A DNA stretch of 64,000 nt from Agrocybe praecox. Taxonomy: Eukaryota > Basidiomycota > Agaricomycetes > Agaricales > Agrocybaceae. The DNA is taken from contig OZ024840.1 in NCBI GenBank assembly GCA_964017145.1, forward strand, positions 3,100,001-3,164,000. Reading direction: 5' to 3'. Shown in pieces: positions 11,913-22,898 of this stretch (its first letter is position 1; the number at the start of each line of letters is the position of its first letter). The notes beneath the pieces were generated by a model. The model was not told the DNA's origin and searched no databases. It was given only the letters and a program-made list of their open reading frames with translations. The position numbers were made by a program, and so were the translations under genes.

Positions 11913-12686
11913 AACTTAGAGGTATGAAATTTGAACATCGTCTTGTCCTCAAACTGACTTATGTAAGAAATGTCAATTTTTAGCTTCGCCTGAAAGTACG
12001 AATAGCGTGGACGATGTCCTTTCAAGCCCTTTCTGGCCACGTATTCCTTGGGTTTATTCCGGCGCGGAACCAGAACTCTCGAATCTCAAAACCGGCATTT
12101 CATTATTTCACCAAATGCGGGGCCGAGTCGCACCGGATCCATATTTTTGGACGCCGAATTGCGTCCTTTACGCCTTAGACCTTAGAAAGGGTTTGAAAGG
12201 CCAAAACTAATTTTATCCTACACAGCACATGGCCCTTCCTGGGTATCTGTATTTGCAATCGGTTGCAATCTCCGACACGAGCGTTGTATGTTATCAAATA
12301 TTGTTTAGTAGCAAAAAAAACAAAGGAAAGGATTTCGAAACTTCTCAGAGCGACATTGATATCGCGGCCTATGATGATCGTCTACGCGAAGCTATGCCTG
12401 TATTCAATGTGTGCTCAGTGGTGCCTTACTGGGCGTCAAACATCAAAGGACCCTTCTACTTTCACATACCCAAATACTTTGATCAGGCGGTGTTCATCAA
12501 ACATCTGGGAACAAAGATCCTTTGTTGGACGTACATCGATATGACATTGCATCTTAGGTACTATGGCAGTTCCTTGATTCACTGCTCCAGGCCTCTTATC
12601 TGAGGCGCAGCAAGACCGTCGAATTTGACCTTTTCGACAAACAACCCATGGTACAATCTGTATCCAAGAATAAGGTTTTTATGTGA
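11909..12686 (+). pseudogene. Mixed-frame coding remnant, unrecognised
   Basis: Stretches that look protein-coding follow PAN5, but no single frame joins them. They are SPFWPRIPWVYSGAEPEL (near 12020), AHGPSWVSVFAIG after a plausible intron (12198-12232), FYFHIPKYFDQAVFIKHLG (near 12460-12515) and LWQFLDSLLQASYLRRSKT (near 12565-12620). Joining the third and fourth would need a frame change close to 12510. I do not recognise the family. A gene with introns I misplaced is possible; a decayed gene is about equally likely. The start shown is the ATG overlapping the PAN5 stop, which gives an in-phase first intron (11922-11983). Confidence 0.3.
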
Positions 12687-12789
12687 GTCTTTTCATTATT
12701 ACACATTTGAACAAATTACATGTCCCCCAAGTATGTAGTAATCATAATGTAGCTGCTATCAATAAATACATAGTCCCCAAAGTCCGTTT

Positions 12790-14569
12790 TTAAACCCATC
12801 GACGGTGATTATCCGCATCTGCGTTGCCCCATTTAAATGTCCTTACAGCACCGTCTTTCCATGATTCTACTCGTCGACGGGCCAATCCTGACATAGTTGA
12901 ACGATCAGTTCCAACGAAGCCTACGCCGCTTGATTGAACCACTGCATCAATAAGCACAGGATACCTGTTGTACGTGTCAAAGCAACAATCAAGACACCGA
13001 AGCAGCTCATGGCACTTACCAGGGACCGTACAGCTCTTCTGTCTGCGAGTGATCCAAGCCAAACCAACCTTGACCTGTAACTTCTTCCCACCATTTCGGA
13101 TCCCTCTCGTCACTTGTCATGATCACATAATTCACAGTGAGACCCTTCCTTTCCAATAATTCCTTCTTGACCTCTTCAACTCTTCGAGCAATGACAGAGA
13201 TTGGGGCAAAGCAATCCTTGACGCCACCTTCACACCAATTCTGGAAATCCCCATGGCGGACGTGGATAGAAATCCACTGCGTAACTTATTTAGCCAGGAA
13301 ACAGATTAGATGCAAATGCAATCTATGCTTACTGGTGGTGTTGCCTCTCCTGGCTGGGTTCCAAATGCGCGCCTGATATATCCGTCTGTAATGGACTCTA
13401 GCTCAGCCGTCCAGTGCATATACTGCCCAACAAACATCCAAGCGGGACTGAAATCAAAATCGAATTCAAATGGCTGCACGAAATAAAGATTAGCCTTTTC
13501 CAAGAATGAAAACTCAAACATGGTGAATACCTGATGTGCTGAAACATAATATAAATAGTCATAGCAAAGAACTTGCTCGTCAGGAGGTAATTTTACTGCA
13601 TGATACGGTGAAGCCCTTGGTTCTACGAGATTTTCTGCCCGCGTTTCAGGGAAAGCCAGGGCGGTCAATGAAGAAAATGAAACGTGTTGATCGTGTTCGT
13701 ATCGAGGAATCAACTTGATTCCTGTCGGCGCTTTGGTGTAGGATATATCTGCAAGTCCCCTGTTCACGTATGACGTCCAGCAGGGATGTTATGTGATGTG
13801 CTTACCAAGTTTCAATAAATCTGGCATCGAACTACGTCTGGGCATAATCTCTCGCTCTTGAACTGCTTCCCATAAGTTCCAACAGCCTAGCTCGTCGAGG
13901 TCCCCGTGTGTGAGATTTTTAACTTGATGCCATTCTAGCACCGACAGCCTGATATCCTTGGTTAGCCGTGGAACGTCGAATACTTCGCCAAAATTGATTG
14001 GAGGGACGTGTCCTCCTATGTGGGATGGGGTGAACATGCCGATAATTGGGACACGGTTGGTTAGGACGCCTAGGTATATCAGATTTATCTGACAAATATT
14101 AGCTGGTTCCTGAAAGAGAAAGGTTTTCGACTCACATAAGTCATCACATCGTTTGCTGGTGATTCGTGGTCAGCCTACAGCACTTGCATAACACTCTAAA
14201 TAGACGCACTCCAACCAGCAGAGATCCAGGATGATATATACTTGACATTTGGAAGTAAATTATCTGCAACAACTATCAACCCCTGAAGTGACAGAAACAC
14301 GAATCGAACATACCTCGAAACCTGTCTGTTGGAGGGCCTTTTAAGAAGTACTGATAATGATATGGGTCGTGATCTTTTTGAGGAGGTTGTACCCAGTTGG
14401 CGTGATTAGCTTCATTGGTTTCTGCACCAAAGTAAGGTGATGTGCGCAATGACCCATATGAAGAACTGAGAAGAGAGAAGAAGGTTATGACAGCTAAAGC
14501 CAAGCAGGCTACGAGAATGTAGCTTCTGCGACGTATAGCTGGGAACAGGGAGTCCCTTCCAAAGGCCAT
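12790..14569 (-). CDS. Glycosyltransferase-like membrane protein with O-fucosyltransferase-type C-terminus
   Basis: Eight phase-consistent exons (14314-14569, 14210-14263, 14136-14155, 13806-14088, 13531-13748, 13333-13473, 13020-13276, 12790-12964) give 467 aa. Residues 17-35 are a signal anchor after RRRS, so a type II Golgi membrane topology is expected. Recognisable blocks are DNLLPNVKYISSWISAGWTN, MFTPSHIGGHVPPINFG, LPPDEQVLCYDYLYYV, SIHVRHGDF and the C-terminal GFVGTDRSTMSGLARRRVESW. The HVRHGD block and the GTDRSTMS block correspond to the nucleotide-sugar site of O-fucosyltransferase-fold enzymes. This matches a protein family I know from many mushroom genomes, of unproven activity. 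A 20-nt microexon (14136-14155) is required. Divergent neighbour of a nucleotide-sugar transporter. Confidence 0.8.
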
Positions 14570-14836
14570 GAGGGGTGGTGAGTAGGAGAGGTCCCTGGGC
14601 CGGCCAAGATGGAGAATAGCAGTGAGGATGAACGGAAAGCAAAGCGTGGGTAGGAACAAGAATCTGCATCCCATTTCGGAATGATCCTTTGATCGTATAA
14701 ATGAAATAACCGATCAGATCTCAAAAATGCCTTCGATTCCGAACCGAGCCAGATTCTTAAATCCACCATCGGTTAGTTGCCCGTATAAGTATAAAAACCA
14801 GGGGGATGGTGCCCTCGTACATAGCACACTCTCGCT
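14570..14836. promoter_or_regulatory. Shared divergent promoter, glycosyltransferase and sugar transporter
   Basis: Only 267 bp separate the two start codons. On the plus strand TATAAAAA lies at 14790-14797, about 40 bp before the transporter ATG. The interval must carry both promoters and both 5' UTRs, so co-regulation is plausible. Confidence 0.5.
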
Positions 14837-16212
14837 ATGGTCCAATTCGACTCTCAAAGAGCGATGGTCGCCGCTGTGGTCACTTTTTATATGGCGGCGG
14901 CGCTTATTGTGAGTTGCTTTCAACAATCAAGTATATGGCGAGGTTTTCATGGCAATATTAATATTCTCCCTTAGATGGTCTTTGTGTAAGCTCGTAAATG
15001 GCTCTTATCACTCATGACTAACGCAAGATTGCAGAAACAAAGCAGTTTTAAACAGCTCTCCGGATCTTCCTCTCTTGTTCTTGCTCATTCAATTGCTCAT
15101 CGCGGTCGTACTCCTCCACGCATCGTCCATGATGTACGAGAAGATCAATATCCCAAAATTTGATCTTCAAGTAGCGAAGAAACTTATCCCTGTGGTATCT
15201 GTCAATATCATTGGCCTTGTTTTCAACACATTGTGTTTACGGGATGTAGAAGCATCCTTCTTCCAGGCAAGTGGTTCAGCACCATGTTTTTCCCCGCTGA
15301 TGATTAAAAAATAACCATAGATTGCCAGAGGACTGGTTCTCCCTTTGACCATAGCCGTTTCTTCTGTACACACACGATCTTCACCTTCTCGCTCGGTTCT
15401 TATGGCCGCAGCTGTGGTGACAATCGGATTTATGCTAGGCGTTGCTCCTTCTTCGTCTCTTCCGGTCAACGTAATTCCGTCCAACCTCTCTCTATTCTAT
15501 GGCGTACTCTCCTCCCTCTTTATTGCATTCCATTCGGTTCTTATTAAAAGCTCTTTACCACATTGCAATAATTCGACCATCGAACTCGCCTGGTGGACTA
15601 ACGTGGGGTCTGCAATAATGATTTTACCATTCGTCATCTTGAAAGGGGAACCGACAAAGTTGTATATCCTGTCTCATTCCAGTGAATGGAACTCGACCAT
15701 GTTTTTCTGGGGATCTCTCGTCACAGGTCTCTTTGGATTTTTGCTCTGCGTTGCTGGCCTGTTGAGCATCAAAGTCACCAGTCCGATTACACACATGTTC
15801 TCAAGTGTAAGAAACATCCATCTTGATTCGAGATATACCTCTCAGTTCTTTCTTCACAGGCCGCTCGATCAGTACTTCAAACAGCTTTGGGCGTCTCAAT
15901 CTTCGGTGACATCTTAACAACGTGAGCCGTAGTACGAACGCTCCAAATTATATAACTCTAACAATCGCTTTTTGAACAGAAACCGAGCCGCATCTATCTC
16001 AGTGATATTGGGCGGTACAATGTAAGCCCCTTTAGATAGTTACTCTCTCTTGACAATAATCTCACTTCTTTCTCCTTAGGTATTATACCTGGATAAAGTC
16101 GAACGAGTCTGGGGTTAGAACCTCTGCGCCGGCTCCGAGTCGCGACGTCGAAATGGGCACACAAAAATCTAACCAAATCGATCGGACGTGGGAAATGGAG
16201 GAGAAGAAATAA
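14837..16212 (+). CDS. Nucleotide-sugar transporter, triose-phosphate-translocator superfamily (SLC35C-like)
   Basis: Seven exons (14837-14908, 14975-14985, 15035-15266, 15321-15806, 15860-15921, 15980-16021, 16080-16212) give 345 aa with about nine or ten hydrophobic segments, normal for DMT/TPT carriers of the Golgi. N-terminal MVFVNKAVLNSSPDLPLLF, FNTLCLRDVEASFFQIARG, SLFYGVLSSLFIAFHSVLIK and the late SPITHMFSSAARSVLQTALG are typical of GDP-fucose transporters and relatives. The C-terminus is short, charged and cytosolic. The third intron (15267-15320) uses a GC-AG pair with a CAG|GCAAGT donor, and the second exon is only 11 nt. Substrate is inferred (GDP-fucose or a related GDP-sugar) from resemblance and from the divergent fucosyltransferase-like gene. 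Confidence 0.8.
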
Positions 16213-17435
16213 ACATTTGTACAATACGCATGCCTACACTGTAGTCATTAGAGATACATAATATGCATATCCAAAAAATACAGGAACTCCCAGTACCTGC
16301 CTAGCGGTCTTTCGTGCGCGCCGCACATCTCTACGTCCTCTCTGTGGTTTCCGAAATCCTCGGGAATCCCATCGCTCGGTGTATTGAGCGCTTTCCAGTC
16401 GCCTTTAATTATGCGAGGCCGAGAATCGACATAGAGCGACATACTCCATACTGTTCGTGCGGGCCCACTGCGGACTGTTCACCGACTGTTTCGTGTCGTC
16501 TTTAATTGGAGCGTATGTATCTTGATTCTTACCGACGACGTTCAGTATGCGTATATACGCTTGCGCTTCAAAGCATTTGACAGTGAACAACGGACATATC
16601 TTATATCGCTCTAACAGCTCTTGACTCTTGACTGTTATGACTGGCTGACTTTGATTATCATATCTTGGAGCTCCTCTGGCGTACGTAGGGGTTAGAGCTA
16701 CTTTTATATGTTAGATGGTGCATGGCAGACTTGTCAGAGCTACTTCGCCCATACGATCTGCCGCCACTCTGGGGGGTTTAACGAGTTTATTATAAGTATT
16801 TTTCCCAGTGAATTTTGATCGGTCTGTAAGTGGGAAAGAATAAGGGAATCGAACTCGGGTGTAAGGAGTATGGACGTTTGGTGGTACCGACCGCGTTCGC
16901 TCATGTCGAGACGGCTTTGAAGCGGGGCCAGACTCCACAGTTTTCCCTGAAGTTTGTTGACAGGGGATGTGTCCGGGATAGGACTCGTCCAAAAAAAAAA
17001 CCCAACGCTGCCTAACAAATGGAGACTACTTACACGAGCCCATTGTAGATGAGACACTAGCACATAGGTTGCGCCTTAGCTTGAGCTTTTTTGTAGTGAA
17101 GGTTTAAGTTAAACTTCGAGCTAGGATCTGCGTATAGTAGCCCCTGGGTCCTGGAAGTGTCATTTTGAAATTGGCAGTGGCGTCCCCTGGATCGAAAAAC
17201 CACGTGGTGTGGGGAATAACGAGCGGTTCGGTTGAAACTGAGCCAGTTCTTTTTTTGGCTAGTACACAACTTGAGCTTGAACTCCTGCAGGACCGAATAC
17301 GATGAAGATGGGCTATCATAAACGAAGATGGGCTGCAGTTCCCGATATTCTCGTACGCGTTATCGTACAAAAAGTCAGCCATCTTCGGATCCTAGTCTTT
17401 TTTCCGAATTCCCCACTTTACCTCCTGCTTTTTCA
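16213..17435. other. Intergenic region, no gene seen
   Basis: About 1.2 kb between the transporter stop and the acyltransferase start. Short ORFs on both strands lack motifs and splice continuity. A lone Pol III B-box-like string near 16840-16855 is not part of a foldable tRNA. Promoter of the acyltransferase gene is presumably at the right end. Confidence 0.5.
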
Positions 17436-19469
17436 ATGGCGTCTGTTCTCGTCGCAAGCCCTCATACTACAGGCAACTCTTCTCTGTCGTCTGAGAGGTT
17501 GTATTCTACGTCGACGATCGCGAAAGAGCGTCAACTACACGCAGCGCTCTTCAAGACCATCACCAACCATTCGGCTTATGGTCGATATGCTTCCCTCACT
17601 TTGTATACTGAACGAAGCCTTGGAGAGACTGAAGCCTCCTATTTTTTGCCTTCTCGAGACAGCGGTGTTAACGACATGTAAGCCCTCGAAATTAACGAGA
17701 AGCGGAACTTTCAATATTAATTTGCTTGATGTTCTCGTAGGTATCTGCATCTGGGATGTATTGCTCCCTCGTACTTGATGACTCGGCAGCGAGTTTCCCT
17801 TGTCTGGGCAATTATGCGGGTCCGACATCCATTGCTCGCATCATGCGTCAAGATGAACAGCTACGAAGATATTGTTTTTGCGTGCGTCTTCATTGCCATG
17901 CATTTATTTTCTTGATTTCTAACTCGTACTATGTTTTTGACCTTATGATAGATACACGGCACCGAAATCACCCACTGAAGCTATAGAGATAGCGGAGCGA
18001 TCTCTCGAATATCGGTCGCAGTCTAAAGATGGTGAGAACAAGTATCTCGGTCCACTTATGTTATTCATTGACCAAAATAAAATGACACTCAACAGATTTG
18101 ATTGACTCGTATCTTAACGGCTCTCGTACCCTTTCAAATGAACGGCTTTCATATCTCATAGTCTCAAGTAACGACACAAGCGACGGCACCGAGAAAACCT
18201 ATGATTTCTTGGTCTGCGCAACGCACTTCTTGGGCGATGGCATGGCGCTTCACCAGTTTGCGAATGATTTCTTCTCCCTTCTCGGTGGTTCCCTTGACGA
18301 TTCACAGCTGGAAGATAGACTATCTTCAGAATGGTCTGAACGATGCATCGAACAAGTAAAGGTAAATGAACATGCCATGCAGCATATAAAACAAATCGCT
18401 CACCTCTCTATTATCATTCTTGGGCTCAGGGACCAACGGTGCCTTCGTCAATGGAAGACAGACTGCCTGAAACCTCCAGCCGGGGCTTCTCTAAAAAAGT
18501 TGCGCGCGTTGACTTCAACGAAAGTCAAGCCAAATTAATCGTGAGAGAGGGTCTCTCCATCGCGAGAATAACTTGACTAATTCGTGTGATTGGGTTTCCA
18601 GGGAGGACACACATTCCCTCGACACTCGAATGGACAACGTAGGACCATCGTCCCGACCATCTCCATAGACAACGCGAAAACGAAGCAGATACTCGCCAAT
18701 TGTAAAAACCATAAAGTGTCAATATCCAGCGCCCTTTTTGCAATTTGCAATGTTGCATGGGCGAGGACACACTCGACGAACTGGGAACTGCCTATGTATA
18801 TTTTTATCATATTGACTCCGTAGTGAAAGAGGCGCTGACCCCTTTTCGTTTTATAGAATGATGTATTCGGCACTGAACATGCGTCAGAACCTCCAAGCGG
18901 ACAAGCGTCTAAATGATTCTTACTGGTTCCTCGCCATTGGTTACTTCAACGTAGTTCTGCCAAGTTTCTTCCCCACAGAAGGAGACGTTGCAAGCAGGTT
19001 TTGGCTTCGCGCCCAGTCAGCGAAAGCGCAGAGTACGCAGGCTGCGAAGAGTCCATTTGTGGTATCGCGGTGTCTTGAAATGGCTAAGGAACGCGGAAAA
19101 CGTGCTCGCATTTGGGCCAAAGAAGACGATGATAAGGCGGCTGGGACTTTCACTAAAACACCTCCAGTGGCTCCCAAAGTCCCTTCACCAGAACCAACCA
19201 GAACAAAAACGCCTTCCAGCGCTTTGTTGGGTCTCTCACTCCTAGGTAATCTCGATGGAATCTACAAACATGCCAACTTTCCTCGAATCAAGTTCCATAC
19301 TTTGACGACTGGATCTCGCCAACGTTCGGGTGGAATGCTCTTGTTTGGTTACACCTTCGCAGGGAAGTTGTGGGTTAGCTTTGGCTACGATGAAAATGGA
19401 TTTGAAGAGGAGACAGTTCAACGCTTCTGGAAGCATGTCGTTCTAGCTATAGATGAATTCCTTCTATAG
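17436..19469 (+). CDS. CoA-dependent acyltransferase-like protein (HxxxD superfamily)
   Basis: The exons give a protein of about 500 aa of the BAHD/condensation-fold group that includes alcohol acetyltransferases and trichothecene Tri3-like enzymes. The signature HxxxDG is seen as THFLGDGMALHQF, whose His is the catalytic base. Other family blocks are LHLGCIAPSYLMTRQRVSL, VSISSALFAICNVAW and PIMMYSALNMRQNL, and near the end the DFGxG-like region is replaced by FGYTFAGKLWVSFGYDENGF. The start is the first ATG giving an intron-compatible frame; an upstream in-frame ATG at 17328 is possible. Neighbours do not form an obvious biosynthetic cluster, so the acyl acceptor is unknown. Confidence 0.75.
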
Positions 19470-19735
19470 TGAAGTGAATCGGTTATTTATCCATTGCATG
19501 GACGAAACTAATCTCTATGACGGACATAATTTTTGTTTCGATGGTAATTGTAATATTCCTGTAAATTCATTCAATGAAATCAACGGTTTTGTGTTCGTGT
19601 TTCGAAATAAATAAATCGCGCAGGGTAAAGAGAGTCCAGAATGATGGTATAATACAGTGGTCGTTAATAATATAAGTCTACATCCCAATATGCGAGCTGA
19701 AGGGTTGGATATCACTGGCAATGCGTCGGGCATCT

Positions 19736-19989
19736 CTATGATCGTAAAGATGGGCGAGGGTTGCGCATAACGAGAGCAGGACTATGGAACAAAATTAAGC
19801 GAACAAGCAATACTTTATATATGAGATATCACATACCTCTTCCTGTAGGACTGCCATGCCAGACCACCGAATAATGCTTCAATGCCGACCCAGAGGAGGA
19901 TGGTCTAAGGATTATCTATTAGTTGACTGTATTTAAACATCTTATGCCAAAAAGAATACCTTTCTGCGAGCAAGCAAGAGGTTGTACAT
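19736..19989 (-). CDS. Small single-pass membrane protein, 47 aa
   Basis: Three short exons (19960-19989, 19837-19904, 19736-19781) with GT-AG introns give MYNLLLARRK, then a hydrophobic segment (TILLWVGIEALFGGLAW), QSYRK and a basic tail ending RPSLRS. Arg/Lys flanks on both sides of one membrane segment resemble small inner-membrane subunits of respiratory complexes, but I cannot name it. A TATA-like CTATAAAG lies about 115 bp upstream, and the leader is C/A-rich as in highly expressed genes. A longer frame upstream is closed by an in-frame TGA (20080-20082) and is taken as 5' UTR. Confidence 0.5.
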
Positions 19990-20104
19990 GATGTTGTTTG
20001 TTTCAAAGGATGTAAGAGGGCGAGGCTCAATGAGAAGCTTGCTGTTATGAGCAGTGTTGTGGATGGTTGGATTGATGCATCAACAGAGAACTTTAACGAG
20101 CGAC

Positions 20105-20113
20105 TCTTTATAG
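20105..20113 (-). promoter_or_regulatory. TATA box of the 47-aa membrane protein gene
   Basis: On the minus strand the string is GGACTATAAAG. It lies upstream of a C/A-rich leader that runs into the ATG at 19987-19989. It supports transcription starting near 20080. Confidence 0.4.
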
Positions 20114-20453
20114 TCCAGGGGATTATAAGCCAGAACATTCCAAGGTGCCTTGTATTGTGGTCCTAGACCAGTATGTTTTCGTTTCATGAGACGCCCGCCA
20201 TGATTTGAGAGCTGGGGCGTGGATTGTCCTAGAGAGGTCGAGTACGAGTATGAAAGAGGTTGGATTCCAGAAATGGATCGTCGAGAACGCGTCGAGACTG
20301 CACCAACACAGCCAAATAGGTCGATATTACATAACACGCGCTTGTCGAGACTCTGGGGTCGGCACCGAGACTATCCATTCAAAGGACTAGAGTTATTTCT
20401 GACAGTTAATTATATGATATGGCAGTTTGGAATATCTAATATCTCTGTTACTG

Positions 20454-22746
20454 TCATAGATCTGGGAGCTCGCGTTGTATCAGGCGCGTCCACGTGCTAT
20501 CTTTCCACCAATCATCCATACTATCTATGCGGTCCCACAAAGTCTCCTCATCGACACCGTATATCTCGTACTTTCCACCAATCAATGAACGCCCTTCACG
20601 CTTTGCGACTTCAATCGCTGCTTTATTATCTCCTCTGGCAAAAAGCCATTAGTTACTGTATGAATCCCCGGTGAACAAACGTACTTTAACAACTCGACCA
20701 ACTCTTTCTTATCTGGGAAGAATAGGCGAGGCTCCAAAACAGCCAAAATCCCCAGAGAGGCCCTATATAGAAATGGGTCGCCTTCGAGTAGCAGCACATC
20801 CCAGATACGAGCGCATGCCTCAAAAGGCAGGTGATCCAGGAACAATGACATCACCCAATCGGGAAGATAAGCGCCCGGCGACACTTGGTGTTGCTTGAAA
20901 TTGAAGTAAACTGTGAAATGTCAGAAAGGTCAGAGCGGGGATACGCGAAACACACTTTTGGGCATCCCATCTGCTAAAAGAGTATCGAATATTCTTGGAG
21001 ATCACGTAAATCCTTGGCCTTTCGTAATAATATAAAGTTGTGATTACCTGTAGTAAGCTTCGACCTGTTGAACGGTTTGATTAACTTGCTCGTACACCAA
21101 AGTGAATGGTACAAACGTCGTCTTTGGAACGTTCCCCTCCGTAAAAGCTTCGCATACAATGCCTTTCCAGAAGATTCCGCATGACAACAAACGCTTGCTG
21201 GGCTGGGAGATTGATGAGTAGCATGGCGGCTATCTTTGCGGCCCCCACAGCGTACCCAAGCCCCTCATCACTCCGTGATACAACCCACGCACATAGCATG
21301 TCCTTCAGGTCTTGGTACAATGGTCCATTTTCTTTGTTGAAGATATGTACCGCCGGGAGTGTGGTAGTCACATCCTCTTCAATCAAGTCCAAGATATGCT
21401 GGGGGAACACGCCGGATGTGAGAGCCCGTTTGGCTCGGGCCAGACATGTGCGATAATGATCTGAATGGGATACAACCGCGATAGACAAGATTGGTTTTTG
21501 TCGTGAGTAGAATCATAGCGATAAATAGAGTTAAAGTTAACCTTTGCTCAAAGCTAACTCGTTACCCACCGCCTTTTCCCATAGGGGCGCGCGCAGTTTC
21601 GTTGGAATACCTTGCCACCAGAGTTTCCGTAGCCTGACATTTTTGTGCACAACGCGCCAATCAGGCAGTATTTCTTGCTCCCAGACAAGTAGATTATCTT
21701 CAATGGCCTTTTCACGGGCCATGCGCCGTTCTTGCAGAGCTTTCTGACGCTTTTCCGCTAATGACTAATATATGTAAAGCGTAAAATACTGAAGGACAGA
21801 ATGACGTACCGATTGCTCGACTCTGTTTCATCATTTTTTGCCAGTCTGCCAGATGTTTCTCGTCCTCACTTCGAGGTTTTGGAGGTAGAAATGTCGGTCG
21901 TGTTTTACTTCTAACTTTCTCAAACGCACTTGGGCCCATTGATTTATGTGCGCGATGACTGCGTGCTTTCTCGGTCAACAAGCCTGCGGAAGGTATGGCA
22001 ACGGGAAGAGGTGGAAGAGAGAAAGAAGGATCTGAGTGGTCGTCGGTTGCTAATGAGATCGGAGCTGATTGTATAGAGTCTGCCGTTGCATGATCTCTGT
22101 GAGGTAAGGGTGCACTAGTAGGGGTATCCATAGTAGAATAGGAATCCATATCTTCATGGCGTGGAGGCGGGGAAGGTGATAATGATAACGAAGAAGGCGT
22201 AGTTCTTGGTGGGGATGGTAGCTGGCTTTCCTCTTGTGAAGAATGTATATGTATGGGTGTGTCGGGCGGGTCTGAAGAGGTATGTAACTTGTTATCACCA
22301 TTGAGCGAAGTTTCGTCAACGAAATGAGAGAAGTTGTGCTGTAAATTTTCATCGTGAGGAGTATCCAGGGATATCGAGTCAAAGCGAGATGAAAGAGAAG
22401 ATTCTAGGGAATATTCCAGTGTGGGAGGAGTCGGCTCCAGGGAGTCGAAACTGCTCGATGCGTGTGGTCCAATGTCCAGTGTAGAAACAGAAGTGTCCCG
22501 ATCGTCATTGAAGGATCCGTTTGCAGATGTAGAATGGCTGTCTTCCGTCCCCCAGCCTGCGCCCTCCTCTATTTCAGGCATATTTCTCGCCATTTCTTCA
22601 CGGATAGCATCCGGAGAGAAGACATACTTTGGCAGGGAGAGGTTATCGTCGGCATCGTCGAATACGTCGTCGTCGTTGTCGAATGTGGGAAGATTGAGAG
22701 GAGCAGGGGTATGTGAGATGGGGGGAGAAGGCTGCGGGGAAGTCAT
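20454..22746 (-). CDS. TBC-domain protein (TBC1D12/14-like), catalytic fingers apparently missing
   Basis: The N-terminal 340 residues are acidic and Ser/Pro-rich, presumably disordered. A linker (AEKRQKALQERRMAREKAIEDNLLVWEQEILPDW) leads into a TBC domain: VRLRKLWWQGIPTKLRAPLW, GNELALSK, LARAKRALTSG, GPLYQDLKDMLCAWV, LPAQQAFVVMRNLLERHCM, IFDTLLADGMPKIYFNF, LPDWVMSLFL, LPFEACARIWDVLLLEG. The C-terminus is GGKYEIYGVDEETLWDRIDSMDDWW. TBC proteins accelerate Rab GTP hydrolysis with an Arg (IxxDxxR) and a Gln (YxQG). Here those motifs read IEEDVTT and YAVG, so neither residue is present. It may bind Rab without stimulating it. About seven exons. Divergent from the GCP gene with a 152 bp gap. Confidence 0.85.
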
Positions 22747-22898
22747 GGGCGTCGTTGAGAAAGACGATGGTAGTCCATTTATCTAATAGCTTGAATACTA
22801 CGGGTCCGCCGTGACATCAGCAAGCGGGGAGATTTCTCCGTGACAGACGTGTCTCCCAGGCCAACCTGTGCGTCACGCTCAGCGCGGCCCTTTTGATC
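22747..22898. promoter_or_regulatory. Short divergent promoter, TBC gene and gamma-tubulin complex gene
   Basis: Only 152 bp lie between the two start codons. No clear TATA box is seen. Compact head-to-head spacing implies shared regulatory DNA. Confidence 0.4.

Noticed and set aside
16835..16860. Minus-strand AGTTCGATTCC, a perfect Pol III B-box string, as a tRNA gene
   Set aside because: The flanks do not form a T-stem (only two of five pairs) and no A-box or acceptor stem lies upstream.
20080..20337. Minus-strand 85-codon ORF as N-terminal exon of the small membrane protein gene
   Set aside because: It ends in a TGA in the same frame, no good donor bypasses it, and a TATA box inside it suggests that it is promoter DNA.
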